DNA from: an uncultured Sphingomonadaceae bacterium
GTDB lineage: Bacteria; Pseudomonadota; Alphaproteobacteria; Sphingomonadales; Sphingomonadaceae
Length of the DNA: 64,000 nt
NCBI GenBank assembly: GCA_947501325.1
Contig: CANMVC010000001.1
Coordinates: 1,116,001 to 1,180,000 of the forward strand
Direction of reading: 5' to 3'
Shown here: positions 25,991-35,237 of the stretch, in pieces
How the letters are laid out: each line of letters starts with the position of its first letter
Numbering within the stretch: the first letter of the stretch is position 1
The notes under the pieces: generated by a model
What the model was told of the DNA's origin: nothing
The model's database searches: none
Seen by the model: the letters and a program-made list of their open reading frames with translations, nothing else
Program-made: the position numbers and the translations under genes

Positions 25991-27913
25991 ATGGGGCGTT
26001 TTACTGCAGCTATCGCTGCGTTTATTTCACTGTTTTTGATGGGTATATTCTTACCGGCGCGCGCGCAGACGCCGCTGGAGCATTTTGCGGCGCTACCGAT
26101 GCTCAGCAGCCCCAAATTATCCCCATCGGGCGACAAATATGCCGCGCTAGTTTCCGTTTCGGGCAAACAGATTTTTATCATTTCTCCGATCACCAAATCG
26201 GGCGGCAAGAGGGTCGTTCTGAATCTGGGTGATACGGATATGCGCGGGTGGCGTTGGGTGAATGAAGACTGGCTGATCGCGACCGTGGCGGATGTGAAAA
26301 TGGTCCAAGGCAATGAGTGGCTGATCACCCGCACGGCCAAGATCAAAGCGGATGGTACGTCCACGGAGCTACTCGTCAATCGCAAGGCGGCTCAAAATGC
26401 TTCTGATGTCCTTTGGGTTGCCAGGGACGGATCACCGGAAATCCTGCTGGCCTATCAGACGTCAATCTATACAAACTATCCCGGTTTCTGGGCGCAGGTT
26501 GATCATATCAACCTGGACACGGGTAAAAAGAAAACAGTGGTAAAGCCCAGAAACGGCGTCCAGGATTGGTATGCTGATCAGCTTGGGAATGTCAGGCTCG
26601 GCATTGGCCGCAGCGACAAGAACCTCACATCCAAACTCTACTATCGGGAGGAAAACGGCAAGCTGTTCAAAATTGTTGATCGCGCCAAGCGGAAAAAAGG
26701 CGAAGGACTGACGGTTCCGACCCTATTTCTGGCCGATCCGGCGAAGGCGCTGGTTTTTGACGACAAGGACGGTACCGATGCCCTCTATAACTATGATCTC
26801 AACAGCCTGATTATCGGCGAAAAAATACACGCTGTTGATGGCTATGACATCGACCATATTCACACAAATGCCGACGGCAACGCCCTGATCGGCTATGGCT
26901 ATACTGATAAACGCTATAAAGTCGAATGGCTCGATCCCAAGCTAAAGGAACTGCAACAAGCGCTAGACGAATCCGTACCCAACCAGACGGCTACGATCAT
27001 TTCCAGAAATCGGGCCCATACACGCTTTATCGTGTCCGTTGGAAACGCGTCCCAGCCCGGCATATATTATGTTTTTGATACCGGCTGGGGCACCATGCAG
27101 AAACTCGGCGAAATCAATCATAAACTCCGGAACAAAAGCTATGCGCCGGTCAAAACGATCCGTTACAAAGCGCGTGACGGGCTGTCGATTGAAGCCGTCC
27201 TTACCGTACCTAAGGGACAGACGGCAGAAAAACTGCCGTTAATCATGATGCCCCATGGCGGCCCGTTTGCCCGCGATTTCGAACGGTGGGACTGGTGGGC
27301 GCAATTTCTCGCGGATCGTGGATATGCGGTTTTGCAGCCCAATTATCGCGGCTCGTCCGGCTATGGCGTGGCCTTTGCCCTAAAGGGCGAGGGGCAATGG
27401 GGGTTGGCCATGCAGGATGATCTGGATGACGGCGTGCAATGGGCGGTTGAAGAAGGTATTGCTGATCCGGACCGTGTCTGCATGGTCGGCGGATCCTATG
27501 GCGGTTATGCCGCGATGCGCGCCGCACATCGCAATCCCGACATCTATAAATGCGCGATCTCCTTTGCCGGCGTATCCGATCTGGAGGCGATGATCCGTTA
27601 TGACCGGCGCTATCTGAACAGCAAATGGAGCCGGACCTGGGTTAAGGAACAGGCGCCAGACCTAAGGTCGGTGTCACCCATCCATTATGCCGAAGAGGTG
27701 CAAGTGCCGATGCTGCTCATCCACGGGAAAAAAGACCGAAGGGTCAAGGTCAGTCAGAGCAGACGCTTTGCCAAAGCGCTCAAAAAAGCGGACAAGGATG
27801 TCCGTTATGTCGAGCAAGCAGAAGGCGATCACCACTTCTCACGAGAAGCTGACCGCGTCCAATTCCTTCAGGAAATGGAGGCTTTCCTGGCCCAGTATAT
27901 CCCGGCGGGATGA
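25991..27913 (+). CDS. Exported S9 family prolyl-oligopeptidase-like peptidase
   Basis: 640 residues with a signal peptide (FISLFLMGIFLPARAQ). The N-terminal half is a seven-bladed propeller that gates access, the C-terminal half an alpha/beta hydrolase. The catalytic serine is in GGSYGG (near residue 500), Asp in HGKKDRRVK (near 582), and His in EGDHHF (near 614), with LPLIMMPHGGP marking the start of the hydrolase fold. It probably degrades short peptides, some with proline, in the periplasm. It resembles the acylaminoacyl/dipeptidyl peptidase group common in sphingomonads. Nothing adjacent suggests a dedicated pathway. Confidence 0.92.
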   Translation: MGRFTAAIAAFISLFLMGIFLPARAQTPLEHFAALPMLSSPKLSPSGDKYAALVSVSGKQIFIISPITKSGGKRVVLNLGDTDMRGWRWVNEDWLIATVADVKMVQGNEWLITRTAKIKADGTSTELLVNRKAAQNASDVLWVARDGSPEILLAYQTSIYTNYPGFWAQVDHINLDTGKKKTVVKPRNGVQDWYADQLGNVRLGIGRSDKNLTSKLYYREENGKLFKIVDRAKRKKGEGLTVPTLFLADPAKALVFDDKDGTDALYNYDLNSLIIGEKIHAVDGYDIDHIHTNADGNALIGYGYTDKRYKVEWLDPKLKELQQALDESVPNQTATIISRNRAHTRFIVSVGNASQPGIYYVFDTGWGTMQKLGEINHKLRNKSYAPVKTIRYKARDGLSIEAVLTVPKGQTAEKLPLIMMPHGGPFARDFERWDWWAQFLADRGYAVLQPNYRGSSGYGVAFALKGEGQWGLAMQDDLDDGVQWAVEEGIADPDRVCMVGGSYGGYAAMRAAHRNPDIYKCAISFAGVSDLEAMIRYDRRYLNSKWSRTWVKEQAPDLRSVSPIHYAEEVQVPMLLIHGKKDRRVKVSQSRRFAKALKKADKDVRYVEQAEGDHHFSREADRVQFLQEMEAFLAQYIPAG

Positions 27914-27931
27914 TACTGGAACTGGCTGGGC

Positions 27932-28483
27932 TTAATGCGCCGCCTTGTTCATATCGACCTTTTCCACCCATTCGGGGAAGAAGCTGGGTTCGCGTGTCGA
28001 CCAGCCCGGCGCAGTAGCAGCCGCTTCACTGATCGATTGCAACAGGCCCTTGCGAGTCTTCGGATGAAGATGCGGCAAGGAGGCTGCGGCGCAGAAACTG
28101 CCGGGCAGCCAAGGCCGCGCATCAGGACCGAGCAAACGCTCATAGAGAAAACGGTAAGCGGGAAAACTGCTGATACGGCCCTGCCCCAGATCATAGGCCG
28201 ACAGGGAGATCAGCGCGGGCATGAAACCTTCAATGCTATCAATGGCACAATCCTGCGGGATTGATTTGCGAATGTCAGTGAGCCGTTTGTAGAGTTTCAT
28301 CTGCACCTGGATCCCGGCTTCTTCTACCGCGTCACGCGACCAGGTTTCGATCGCATCAGAACGGTCGAGTCCGACATCAAGCGACCGGCGGATATAGCGC
28401 TGGGTCGCAGAACCAAAGCTCGCAAATTCTTTCATCTCCGCCAGCGTCATCGCGCCTGGTACCGGTTGCATCGCTTTGGTCAT
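27932..28483 (-). CDS. Conserved-looking cytoplasmic protein, function unknown
   Basis: 183 residues from ATG 28483, which has GTAGGAG five bases upstream; the frame runs back to 28537 but that part is the leader. It has no signal peptide or membrane span and looks helical. Notable segments are SATQRYIRRSLDVGLDRSDA and WLPGSFCAAASLPHLHPKT. The tail GWSTREPSFFPEWVEKV is Trp/Pro-rich. I do not recognise a family. It is convergent with the S9 peptidase gene, 18 bases away. Confidence 0.72.
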   Translation of the reverse strand: MTKAMQPVPGAMTLAEMKEFASFGSATQRYIRRSLDVGLDRSDAIETWSRDAVEEAGIQVQMKLYKRLTDIRKSIPQDCAIDSIEGFMPALISLSAYDLGQGRISSFPAYRFLYERLLGPDARPWLPGSFCAAASLPHLHPKTRKGLLQSISEAAATAPGWSTREPSFFPEWVEKVDMNKAAH

Positions 28484-28736
28484 GGTAACTCCTACTTTGA
28501 AACAATGGTGCTGTTCCCACGAGAGCCACTTGACCAAAACATGGTTAGGATTTGATTAAACATGTCCAAAATTGACGAATAATTATCGCCAAGAGCTTCA
28601 AAAATTTTGGAAATTACCCGGCCAAGACGTAAAGTTTCGACCAACCGCAAGCATGTTTCGACCGGACACGATTCCGATAGAGACAATTGATACCATTTTC
28701 TTCTAAGCTGTATTGGAATGAGAAATTAGGCGCTGA

Positions 28737-29864
28737 ATGAGAAAATTTGATATCGGAAATCACAAACCATCCGTGGGGCAACAGGTCGCTATCCTGTCGA
28801 TCCTCGGCTTTTGGCTGTTTTATGTGATCATCATTACCTTGCGAGCTGCGGTCAGTGACTGGCCGGCCCAAGAAGAGTTGGCCTTGCGCCGCGTAATCGT
28901 GACCCTGCTGGGTATTGCCATAACCTATCTGCTCTACCGATTGCTGCGGCTATTCGAGGACAAGGCTTTGTCTACCCGTATCGTCACCGCCTTTGCCGGG
29001 GCCATCCCCTGCGCGGTCGCTATCGCGGCTTTTAATTACTACATGTTCAATGTTTATGATCCGCAAAGCCTTTTTGACGAAGCGCATATGGAAAAGATGC
29101 GCGAGTATATGGAGAAAGAAAACTACGCTCTGCAGGCCATTGTCGAAGACAGTGTGTCGCGATTTTTCTTCATGATCAGTTGGGCGTCGCTTTACCTGAC
29201 GCTCAGCTATGCAAGCGAAGTCCGCTCCGTCGAGCGCAAGGCCGCGCGTTTTGCCCAAGCCGCGCAGGACGCGGAACTGCGCAGCCTGCGCTATCAGGTG
29301 AACCCGCATTTCCTGTTCAATACGCTCAACAGCCTCAGCACATTGGTGATGCGCAGCCAACCCGAAGAGGCCGAGAAGATGATTCTCAACCTGTCGAAAT
29401 TCTATCGCACGAGCCTGTCCGGCGATCCGCTGGAAGATGTTGCCCTGTCCGAGGAAGTGCATCTGCAAAATCTCTATCTCGATATCGAGGCGGTCCGCTT
29501 TCCCAGCCGACTGAAAACCGAAACCGATATCCCGGAAGAACTGAATGATGTTCTGGTACCGGGATTGATCCTGCAGCCACTGGTTGAAAATGCAATTAAA
29601 CATGGCGTAGCGCATAGCAAGCGGCCGGTGACGATCAGCATCAGCGCCCGGGCCAAAGGCGATTTCCTGACGCTAACAGTTGCCGATGATGGCGAAGAGC
29701 GACCAAAGAACAAGTCCAATGGCCTGAATAACGGTATTGGCCTTGCCAACGTCCGGGACAGGCTAGAGACTAGATTTGGCACGCAGGCGAGGCTAGAAAC
29801 CCGTAGTCCGAAAACTGGCGGATTTGTTGCGGAGCTGACCATGCCCCTTTTGGTGGATATTTGA
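28737..29864 (+). CDS. LytS/YehU-type sensor histidine kinase
   Basis: 375 residues. The first 165 or so carry about four membrane spans (ILGFWLFYVIIITL, VTLLGIAITYLLY and two more). The PF06580 kinase core then has the phosphoacceptor His in RYQVNPHFLFNTLNSLS, the N box PLVENAIKHGV, and a G-box region NGIGLANVRDRLE. It lacks a recognisable extracytoplasmic sensor domain, so the signal is probably sensed in or near the membrane. The response regulator starts at the overlapping stop codon, so the two are coupled. Confidence 0.93.
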   Translation: MRKFDIGNHKPSVGQQVAILSILGFWLFYVIIITLRAAVSDWPAQEELALRRVIVTLLGIAITYLLYRLLRLFEDKALSTRIVTAFAGAIPCAVAIAAFNYYMFNVYDPQSLFDEAHMEKMREYMEKENYALQAIVEDSVSRFFFMISWASLYLTLSYASEVRSVERKAARFAQAAQDAELRSLRYQVNPHFLFNTLNSLSTLVMRSQPEEAEKMILNLSKFYRTSLSGDPLEDVALSEEVHLQNLYLDIEAVRFPSRLKTETDIPEELNDVLVPGLILQPLVENAIKHGVAHSKRPVTISISARAKGDFLTLTVADDGEERPKNKSNGLNNGIGLANVRDRLETRFGTQARLETRSPKTGGFVAELTMPLLVDI

Positions 29865-29866
29865 AT

Positions 29867-30646
29867 ATGACGGACGATAAAGACCCTGTTGCATCGCCGC
29901 CGCCTTCACAGCTGAAGACATTGATTGTCGATGATGAACCGCTGGCGATTGAAAGGTTGCAGCTTTTATGCGCCCGGCAAGAACATATTAATCTGGTAGG
30001 CACGGCGAGCGATGGCGAAGCCGCCATCCGTCTGGCCCATCAGTTGGAACCGGATCTCTTGCTGCTCGACATTGCTATGCCGGGCATGGACGGTCTGGAA
30101 GTCGCCAAAAAGCTTTCCGGCCTGGACACGCCGCCAGCAATAATTTTTGTCACCGCTTTTGACAAATTTGCAGTTGAAGCCTTTGGTGTTGCTGCGATCG
30201 ACTATCTGCTTAAACCGGTAGAGGCCGACCGGTTGTCCCTGGCCATTACCCGCGTGCTGGAACGCAAAGGCGATCAACCGGTTTTGCCGGCCGAAGATTC
30301 CCCCTGGGCAGAAGAATTCTGGGTCCCCTATAAATCAGAGCTGCGCCGCATTGCAGCCTCGGAGATCAACCGCATCGAGGCCGAGCGCGACTATATGCGA
30401 CTGCATGTCAGTCACGAGGGCGGCGGCTCCAGCTATTTGCTCCACCAGACGATTACCGGTCTGGAAGAGCGCCTTAATCCGGATCACTTCATCCGCCTGC
30501 ACCGCTCCCATCTGGTCCGCCGCGACTGGATTGGCAGCTTGCGGCATGATGGTGGCGGAATCTGGATGGCCTGCCTGAAATGCGGCACGGAAATCCGCAT
30601 TGGCCGCACCCATCTGGCGGAAGCGAAGAAGCTCGCCGGGCGCTGA
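29867..30646 (+). CDS. LytTR-family response regulator (LytR/AlgR type)
   Basis: 259 residues from ATG 29867, three bases after the kinase stop; TTG 29861, overlapping that stop, is the alternative. The receiver domain has the acidic pair in TLIVDDEPL, the phospho-accepting Asp in LLLLDIAMPGMDGLEV, Thr in FVTAFD and Lys in YLLKPVE. The C-terminal LytTR DNA-binding domain (EINRIEAERDYMRLHV, then FIRLHRSHLVRRDWI) binds direct repeats. Together with the kinase it forms a complete LytS/LytR-like system. The regulated genes cannot be told; the next genes downstream lie beyond a repeat region on the opposite strand. Confidence 0.94.
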   Translation: MTDDKDPVASPPPSQLKTLIVDDEPLAIERLQLLCARQEHINLVGTASDGEAAIRLAHQLEPDLLLLDIAMPGMDGLEVAKKLSGLDTPPAIIFVTAFDKFAVEAFGVAAIDYLLKPVEADRLSLAITRVLERKGDQPVLPAEDSPWAEEFWVPYKSELRRIAASEINRIEAERDYMRLHVSHEGGGSSYLLHQTITGLEERLNPDHFIRLHRSHLVRRDWIGSLRHDGGGIWMACLKCGTEIRIGRTHLAEAKKLAGR

Positions 30647-30676
30647 AAACGGGAATCGCCTTCCATAATCGTTCGT

Positions 30677-30714
30677 CCTGAACCGGTGTGCAACCTGTTC
30701 AGGCGGGATTTTTT
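30677..30714 (+). terminator. Probable terminator of the kinase/regulator pair
   Basis: CCTGAAC (30677-30683) pairs with GTTCAGG (30697-30703) around a 13-base loop, with CGGGA and six T after it. Confidence 0.55.
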
Positions 30715-30731
30715 CTCAATATGGTCCCCGA

Positions 30732-30817
30732 CCCGTTCGTCCTGAGCCTGTCGAAGGACACCCCAAATTGTCGCTCAACAGCAAGGAAATGGCTTCGACA
30801 AGCTCAGCCCGAACGGG
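30732..30817. repeat. REP-like inverted repeat pair
   Basis: The 25-base unit at 30732-30756 (CCCGTTCGTCCTGAGCCTGT, then CGAAG) recurs in reverse complement at 30793-30817 with three differences and a 36-base spacer. Units of this type (GTTCG..CTGAGC.TGTCGAAG) are common intergenic REP/RAYT-associated elements in sphingomonads. No RAYT transposase gene is in the window. Apart from this element and the flanking terminators I see nothing in 30647-30960. Confidence 0.8.
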
Positions 30818-30867
30818 CTTTGACCGGAGGTTCAACACCAATAGCAATGACGAAGCAAGCAACCCAA

Positions 30868-30898
30868 AAAATAAACCCCGGTGTAAGGGCACCGGGGT
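30868..30898 (-). terminator. Terminator of the urcA gene
   Basis: Read on the minus strand, ACCCCGGTG and CACCGGGGT (30875-30883 and 30890-30898) form a perfect 9-bp stem with a six-base loop, then TTTATTTTTT. It lies about 60 bases beyond the urcA stop. Confidence 0.85.
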
Positions 30899-30960
30899 CA
30901 TCAGTTGGTTTGGCCAAGTAGGCGGCCGCTTAATTGGGATTCGCGGCTCTTGAATTGATT

Positions 30961-31317
30961 TTAGTTGCCGCCAATAACCACGCTACTCGTACCCAGCGTT
31001 CCTGCTTCGGCTCTGGCGATTAGCGATACCTTCGCGCGCTTGGCGGACATTTTCGCTTCTTTTAAACAGCCTTTATGATCGACCGAGTCGCGCAGGTTTT
31101 TCGGATCATAGGAACCGCATACCTGGCGCACGGCTCCCCTGATGCGACCATCAAGAGTTTGTTGCCCTTCAGCGCTCGTCAAATCGAGATCAGCATAGCT
31201 GACTTCAACCGACTTGGTGATACGGCCCTGCGCGCTTGCACTGGCGGAAAATCCGGTGACAGTCACGGCGATCGCGGCGGCGGCAAAAAGGCCTTTGCTC
31301 AATATTGAATGTTTCAT
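30961..31317 (-). CDS. UrcA family exported protein
   Basis: 118 residues from ATG 31317, seven bases after GAGGAG; a TTG at 31332 is the longer but less likely start. The signal peptide runs to about SASASAQG. The mature protein has the family pattern KSVEVSYADLDLTSAEGQQTL, then a cysteine pair (RQVCGSYD and HKGCLKEA) likely forming one disulfide. UrcA proteins are small, exported, and widespread in Sphingomonadales and Caulobacterales; no function is established. The 5' leader is unusually long and structured. Confidence 0.9.
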   Translation of the reverse strand: MKHSILSKGLFAAAAIAVTVTGFSASASAQGRITKSVEVSYADLDLTSAEGQQTLDGRIRGAVRQVCGSYDPKNLRDSVDHKGCLKEAKMSAKRAKVSLIARAEAGTLGTSSVVIGGN

Positions 31318-31662
31318 GTGTTCACTCCTCAACAGTTTTTGGGGCAGTCCGGAAGTTGGGGGGACCGATGCTGCCCGGATAATCCCTGCTCAAAGAAGGG
31401 ACGGGGTTACGACGGCGGGAGCAGCTTGTTTCGACCAGCTCGGGGAAGAGCTTTTGACTTATGCTGCTGCTCCCGCCTCGTATTTTTAGATACGGGAAGG
31501 GAGACCAGCGAGCATCCGAACTTCGATAAACAGCCATTTTGGTCGGTGAACAGCAAAAGGCTTCGACCAACGACCATGGATCGTCGATCAAAGTAAAAAT
31601 ATGTAACTTATGTTACTATTCAAATAGTTACAGATGACACCGAATCAGGGTGTGTTAGAGGC
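31318..31662 (-). promoter_or_regulatory. Structured leader/intergenic region upstream of urcA
   Basis: This 345-bp region has no convincing gene. On the minus strand it holds, in order: a GTAAC/GTTAC repeat cluster (31601-31632), CCCGTAT..ATACG hairpins (31478-31498), a 12-bp perfect stem GGCGGGAGCAGC/GCTGCTCCCGCC (31477-31466 with 31425-31414) enclosing a nested AGCTC/GAGCT stem, and a GGGCAG/CTGCCC stem close to the ribosome-binding site. Either urcA has a structured 5' UTR of about 250-300 bases or a small RNA lies here. No known riboswitch class fits what I can see. Confidence 0.5.
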
Positions 31663-32676
31663 CTAAATCAGCCCAGACAGCGGACTCGAGGGGTCTGCGT
31701 ACATCCGGCGACCCATTCGGCCGGACAGATAAGCCTCTCGCCCGGCTTCCACAGCAAGCTTCATGGCGCGCGCCATGCGCACCGGTTGCTTGGCCTCGGC
31801 AATGGCGGTGTTCATCAATACCCCGTCACAGCCCAATTCCATCGCGACCGCTGCGTCGCTGGCCGTACCGACGCCGGCATCGACCAGCACGGGCACGCTG
31901 GCGCCCTCGACTATCAAACGGATGGTGACACGGTTTTGAATACCAAGCCCGGAACCTATGGGCGCACCCAAGGGCATGATCGCAACCGCACCGGCATCTT
32001 CCAGTTGTTTCGCGGCAATGGGATCATCCACGCAATAAACCATCGGTTTGAAACCTTCCTTGGCCAGCACTTCGGTCGCTTCGAGTGTCTCACGCATATT
32101 GGGATAAAGTGTCTTCGCCTCACCTAGCACTTCCAGCTTCACCAGATCCCAGCCCCCCGCTTCGCGCGCCAGCCGTAATGTCCGGATGGCATCATCGGCA
32201 TTAAAGCAGCCCGCCGTATTGGGCAGATAGGTGACTTTCTTGGGATCGATAAAATCTGTCAGCATCGGTTGATTGCGGTCCATGACGTTCACGCGCCGCA
32301 CCGCGACGGTGACAATCTCTGCCCCTGCCGCTTCGACAGCGGCGGCATTTTCTTCAAAATCCTTATATTTGCCGGTACCGACAATAAGACGGGATTGGAA
32401 AGTCTGACCCGCCACGCTCCAGCCATCATCTGCGGTCACATCACCCACATGATCACCGCCGCCAACGAAATGTACGATTTCCAGCTGATCGCCGTCTTCC
32501 ACCATGACATCGCCCAAGGTTGAGCGGGTCACGATTTCGCGGTTGCGTTCCACGGCCACTTTCTCGGGCTCCAGATCCAGCGACCGGACCAGATCGGCAA
32601 CGGTCATCCCGCTTGCTATTGCTTTGCTATCACCATTTAGCTGAATTGAAATTTCTGGCATTACCAATGTTTCCAT
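31663..32676 (-). CDS. thiG: Fused ThiS sulfur carrier / ThiG thiazole synthase
   Basis: 337 residues. Residues 1 to about 74 are ThiS ([14 protein letters not shown], ending EIVHFVGGG), and residues about 85-337 are ThiG, which builds the thiazole phosphate ring from 1-deoxyxylulose 5-phosphate, dehydroglycine and the sulfur of ThiS thiocarboxylate. The Schiff-base lysine is in DLVKLEVLG, and the phosphate-binding segment [12 protein letters not shown] is present. The di-glycine that must be adenylated sits at residues 72-74 and is followed by DHVGDV, not by a chain end. It is divergent from aroQ. No TPP riboswitch (THI box) appears in the 96-bp gap. Confidence 0.93.
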   Translation of the reverse strand: METLVMPEISIQLNGDSKAIASGMTVADLVRSLDLEPEKVAVERNREIVTRSTLGDVMVEDGDQLEIVHFVGGGDHVGDVTADDGWSVAGQTFQSRLIVGTGKYKDFEENAAAVEAAGAEIVTVAVRRVNVMDRNQPMLTDFIDPKKVTYLPNTAGCFNADDAIRTLRLAREAGGWDLVKLEVLGEAKTLYPNMRETLEATEVLAKEGFKPMVYCVDDPIAAKQLEDAGAVAIMPLGAPIGSGLGIQNRVTIRLIVEGASVPVLVDAGVGTASDAAVAMELGCDGVLMNTAIAEAKQPVRMARAMKLAVEAGREAYLSGRMGRRMYADPSSPLSGLI

Positions 32677-32772
32677 CTGTTTGATCTCGCTTTTCGGAAT
32701 CGAGCCCTATAAAGAGGCCATATAAACAGCTAAGCAGTGCCGCAACCAAAAGCACGTTATGGGGGACATTAA

Positions 32773-33237
32773 TTGTCAGACGGAAAGCCAGTAGAGCAAG
32801 GCGCAAAAAAGACAGTGTTTGTCCTGAACGGCCCCAACCTCAATCTGCTGGGGATGCGGGAACCGGAAATCTATGGTTCCGATACGCTCGATGACATTGC
32901 CGGACGGCTGGAAGATCAGGCGCATGCGCTGGGCCTGGAGGTTGATATTCGCCAGAGCAATCATGAAGGTCATCTGGTCGACTGGCTGCAGGAAGCGGCG
33001 GCCGATGAAGCGCGGTCGGTGATCCTGAATGCCGGCGCCCTGACCCACACATCCATTGCGCTGCACGATGCAATAAAGGCGATAGACGTGCCGGTGATCG
33101 AGGTGCATTTGTCCAATCCCGCCGCGCGCGAAACATTTCGCCACAAGAGTTTAATTGCACCAGTTGCAAAAGGAACGATTTGCGGCTTTGGTGCCTTGGG
33201 ATATGAATTGGCGCTAGACGCCGCTCAAAAATTTTAG
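32773..33237 (+). CDS. aroQ: Type II 3-dehydroquinate dehydratase
   Basis: 154 residues. It removes water from 3-dehydroquinate in the shikimate pathway. The start region LNGPNLNLLGMREPEIYG contains the catalytic Tyr and Arg, SNHEGHLVDW and NAGALTHTSIAL are family signatures, and NPAARETFRHKS carries the catalytic His region. It begins at TTG 32773, with GGGGGAC five bases upstream. It is the first gene of aroQ-accB-accC, an order common in alphaproteobacteria. Confidence 0.96.
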   Translation: MSDGKPVEQGAKKTVFVLNGPNLNLLGMREPEIYGSDTLDDIAGRLEDQAHALGLEVDIRQSNHEGHLVDWLQEAAADEARSVILNAGALTHTSIALHDAIKAIDVPVIEVHLSNPAARETFRHKSLIAPVAKGTICGFGALGYELALDAAQKF

Positions 33238-33270
33238 AACTTAGTTTTAATTTCAAAATGGGAACCGGTT

Positions 33271-33747
33271 ATGGCCGCAAAAAAAGAAACTGATGGCAAC
33301 ATGAATGTCGATATTGATATCGTACGGGAATTGGCCGGAATATTGGATGATGCCGGCCTCAGCGAAATTGAAGTGGAAGATGGCGACCGCAAAATTCGTG
33401 TCTCGCGCGGTGGCGGCGGCATGTCTGCCCCGGTTCAAGCAGTAGCTGCCCCGGCTCCTATGCCCGCTCCAGCCGCTGCTCCCGCCGCAGAAGCCGCGCC
33501 AGTCGACAATCACGCTGGCGCGCAAAAATCGCCCATGGTCGGCACTGCCTATCTGGCCCCCGACCCGGATGCCGCCAATTTTGTCAGCGTGGGTGACAAA
33601 GTAGCAGCCGGTGACACAGTCCTGATTATCGAGGCAATGAAAGTAATGAATCCGATTGCCGCAGAAAGCGCAGGCACGGTGAAAGCGATATTGGTCGAGA
33701 ATGGCCAGCCGGTGGAATTTGACCAACCCCTAGTTGTGATTGCGTAG
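33271..33747 (+). CDS. accB: Biotin carboxyl carrier protein of acetyl-CoA carboxylase
   Basis: 158 residues. The C-terminal biotinyl domain has the lysine to be biotinylated in EAMKVMN. The central linker is Ala/Pro-rich ([11 protein letters not shown]), and the N-terminal region [15 protein letters not shown]-like helix is typical of alphaproteobacterial AccB. AccB carries CO2 from AccC to AccAD in the first step of fatty-acid synthesis. ATG 33301 is a possible internal start. It is placed between aroQ and accC with gaps of 33 and 14 bases. Confidence 0.96.
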   Translation: MAAKKETDGNMNVDIDIVRELAGILDDAGLSEIEVEDGDRKIRVSRGGGGMSAPVQAVAAPAPMPAPAAAPAAEAAPVDNHAGAQKSPMVGTAYLAPDPDAANFVSVGDKVAAGDTVLIIEAMKVMNPIAAESAGTVKAILVENGQPVEFDQPLVVIA

Positions 33748-33761
33748 ATGAGGCCCGGCGC

Positions 33762-35114
33762 ATGACCATCAACAAAATCCTGATCGCCAATCGCGGCGAA
33801 ATTGCGCTGCGCATCTTGCGGGCAGCCCGCGAACTTGGCATCGAAACCGTCGCTGTACACAGCACTGCCGATGAAGACGCGATGCATGTCAGGCTCGCGC
33901 ATGAAGCCATCTGTATCGGTCCGCCTTCAGCCACCGACAGCTACCTCAGCATACCGGCGATTATTTCTGCCGCCGAAATCAGCGGCGCCGATGCAATCCA
34001 TCCCGGCTATGGTTTTCTGTCCGAAAACGCGCATTTTGCCGAAGTGGTCGAAGCGCATGATATCAAATGGATTGGCCCGAAGCCCGAGCATATCAAGATC
34101 ATGGGCGACAAGGTTGCCGCGAAGAAAACCGCTGGCGAACTCGGCATTCCACTGGTTCCCGGCTCTGACGGAGCGGTAAGCGAGATCGAGGAAGCCAAAA
34201 GGGTGGCAGCCGAAGTCGGCTATCCGGTCATCATCAAGGCAGCCTCGGGCGGCGGCGGACGCGGCATGAAGGTCGTGAACAGCGAGACCGAGCTGGAAAC
34301 CCAGATGAAGCAGGCCGGTACCGAGGCCAAAGCGGCCTTTGGCGACGCGACCGTCTATATCGAAAAATATCTCGGCGATCCGCGGCATATCGAATTTCAG
34401 GTTTTTGGCGATGGCCGCGGCAATGCCATTCATCTGGGCGAGCGCGATTGCTCGCTGCAACGCCGCCACCAGAAAGTGCTCGAAGAAGCGCCCTCACCTG
34501 TCATTAGCGCCGAACAGCGCGAACGCATGGGCAAGGTCTGTGTCGATGCGATGAAGGGCATGGGCTATCGCGGCGCGGGTACGATCGAATTTCTCTACGA
34601 GAATGACGAGTTTTATTTCATCGAAATGAATACGCGTTTGCAGGTCGAGCATCCGGTGACCGAAATGATCACCGGCTTTGATCTGGTCCGCGAACAGATC
34701 CGCATTGCCGATGGCCGCGACCTCTCCGTCAAACAGGAAGAGCTGGAATTCAAGGGCCACGCAATCGAATGCCGGATCAATGCCGAAAATCCGAAAACCT
34801 TTGCGCCATCGCCCGGCAAGGTCGTCAGCTATCATGCGCCCGGCGGCATGCATGTCCGCGTCGATAGCGGTCTATATGCCGGATATTCGATCCCGCCTTA
34901 TTATGACAGCATGATCGCAAAGCTGATCGTTTATGGCCGGACTCGCGACGGATGCATGATGCGGCTGGCCCGCGCGCTGGACGAATTTGTCATTGAAGGC
35001 GTGGAAACCACCATCCCGCTGCATCAAAAGCTGGTTTATGATGAAGGTTTTCAGTCGGGTGAATATACGATCAAATGGCTCGAAGAGTGGCTCGACAAGG
35101 ACGAAAATGCGTAG
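33762..35114 (+). CDS. accC: Biotin carboxylase subunit of acetyl-CoA carboxylase
   Basis: 450 residues, full length. ATP-grasp enzyme that carboxylates the biotin on AccB. Visible motifs are [15 protein letters not shown] at the start, the glycine-rich loop [12 protein letters not shown], and [14 protein letters not shown] with the catalytic Glu/Asn/Arg. GAGG eight bases before the ATG is the ribosome-binding site. Last gene of aroQ-accB-accC. Confidence 0.98.
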   Translation: MTINKILIANRGEIALRILRAARELGIETVAVHSTADEDAMHVRLAHEAICIGPPSATDSYLSIPAIISAAEISGADAIHPGYGFLSENAHFAEVVEAHDIKWIGPKPEHIKIMGDKVAAKKTAGELGIPLVPGSDGAVSEIEEAKRVAAEVGYPVIIKAASGGGGRGMKVVNSETELETQMKQAGTEAKAAFGDATVYIEKYLGDPRHIEFQVFGDGRGNAIHLGERDCSLQRRHQKVLEEAPSPVISAEQRERMGKVCVDAMKGMGYRGAGTIEFLYENDEFYFIEMNTRLQVEHPVTEMITGFDLVREQIRIADGRDLSVKQEELEFKGHAIECRINAENPKTFAPSPGKVVSYHAPGGMHVRVDSGLYAGYSIPPYYDSMIAKLIVYGRTRDGCMMRLARALDEFVIEGVETTIPLHQKLVYDEGFQSGEYTIKWLEEWLDKDENA

Positions 35115-35160
35115 TTTTACGTAGCAATCGCTGGATTTTTGTTCATATAAATCGATTCTT

Positions 35161-35218
35161 TCCTGAACATTACAGCTCAATTCAGGAGACTGACAGGGTT
35201 AACAAGCTATGACTTGTT
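35161..35218 (+). repeat. Two palindromes upstream of the RcnB-like gene
   Basis: TCCTGAA (35161-35167) with TTCAGGA (35181-35187), and AACAAG (35201-35206) with CTTGTT (35213-35218), are perfect inverted repeats with 13- and 6-base centres. They precede a third, longer hairpin over the start codon (35238-35270). They could be operators or 5'-UTR stems. Confidence 0.5.
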
Positions 35219-35237
35219 CCATAGATGCGGCAAACAG

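Noticed and set aside
32677-32772. TPP riboswitch before the fused thiS-thiG gene
   Set aside because: None of the conserved THI-box core sequences (CTGAGA, ACCTGATC-like) is present in the gap.
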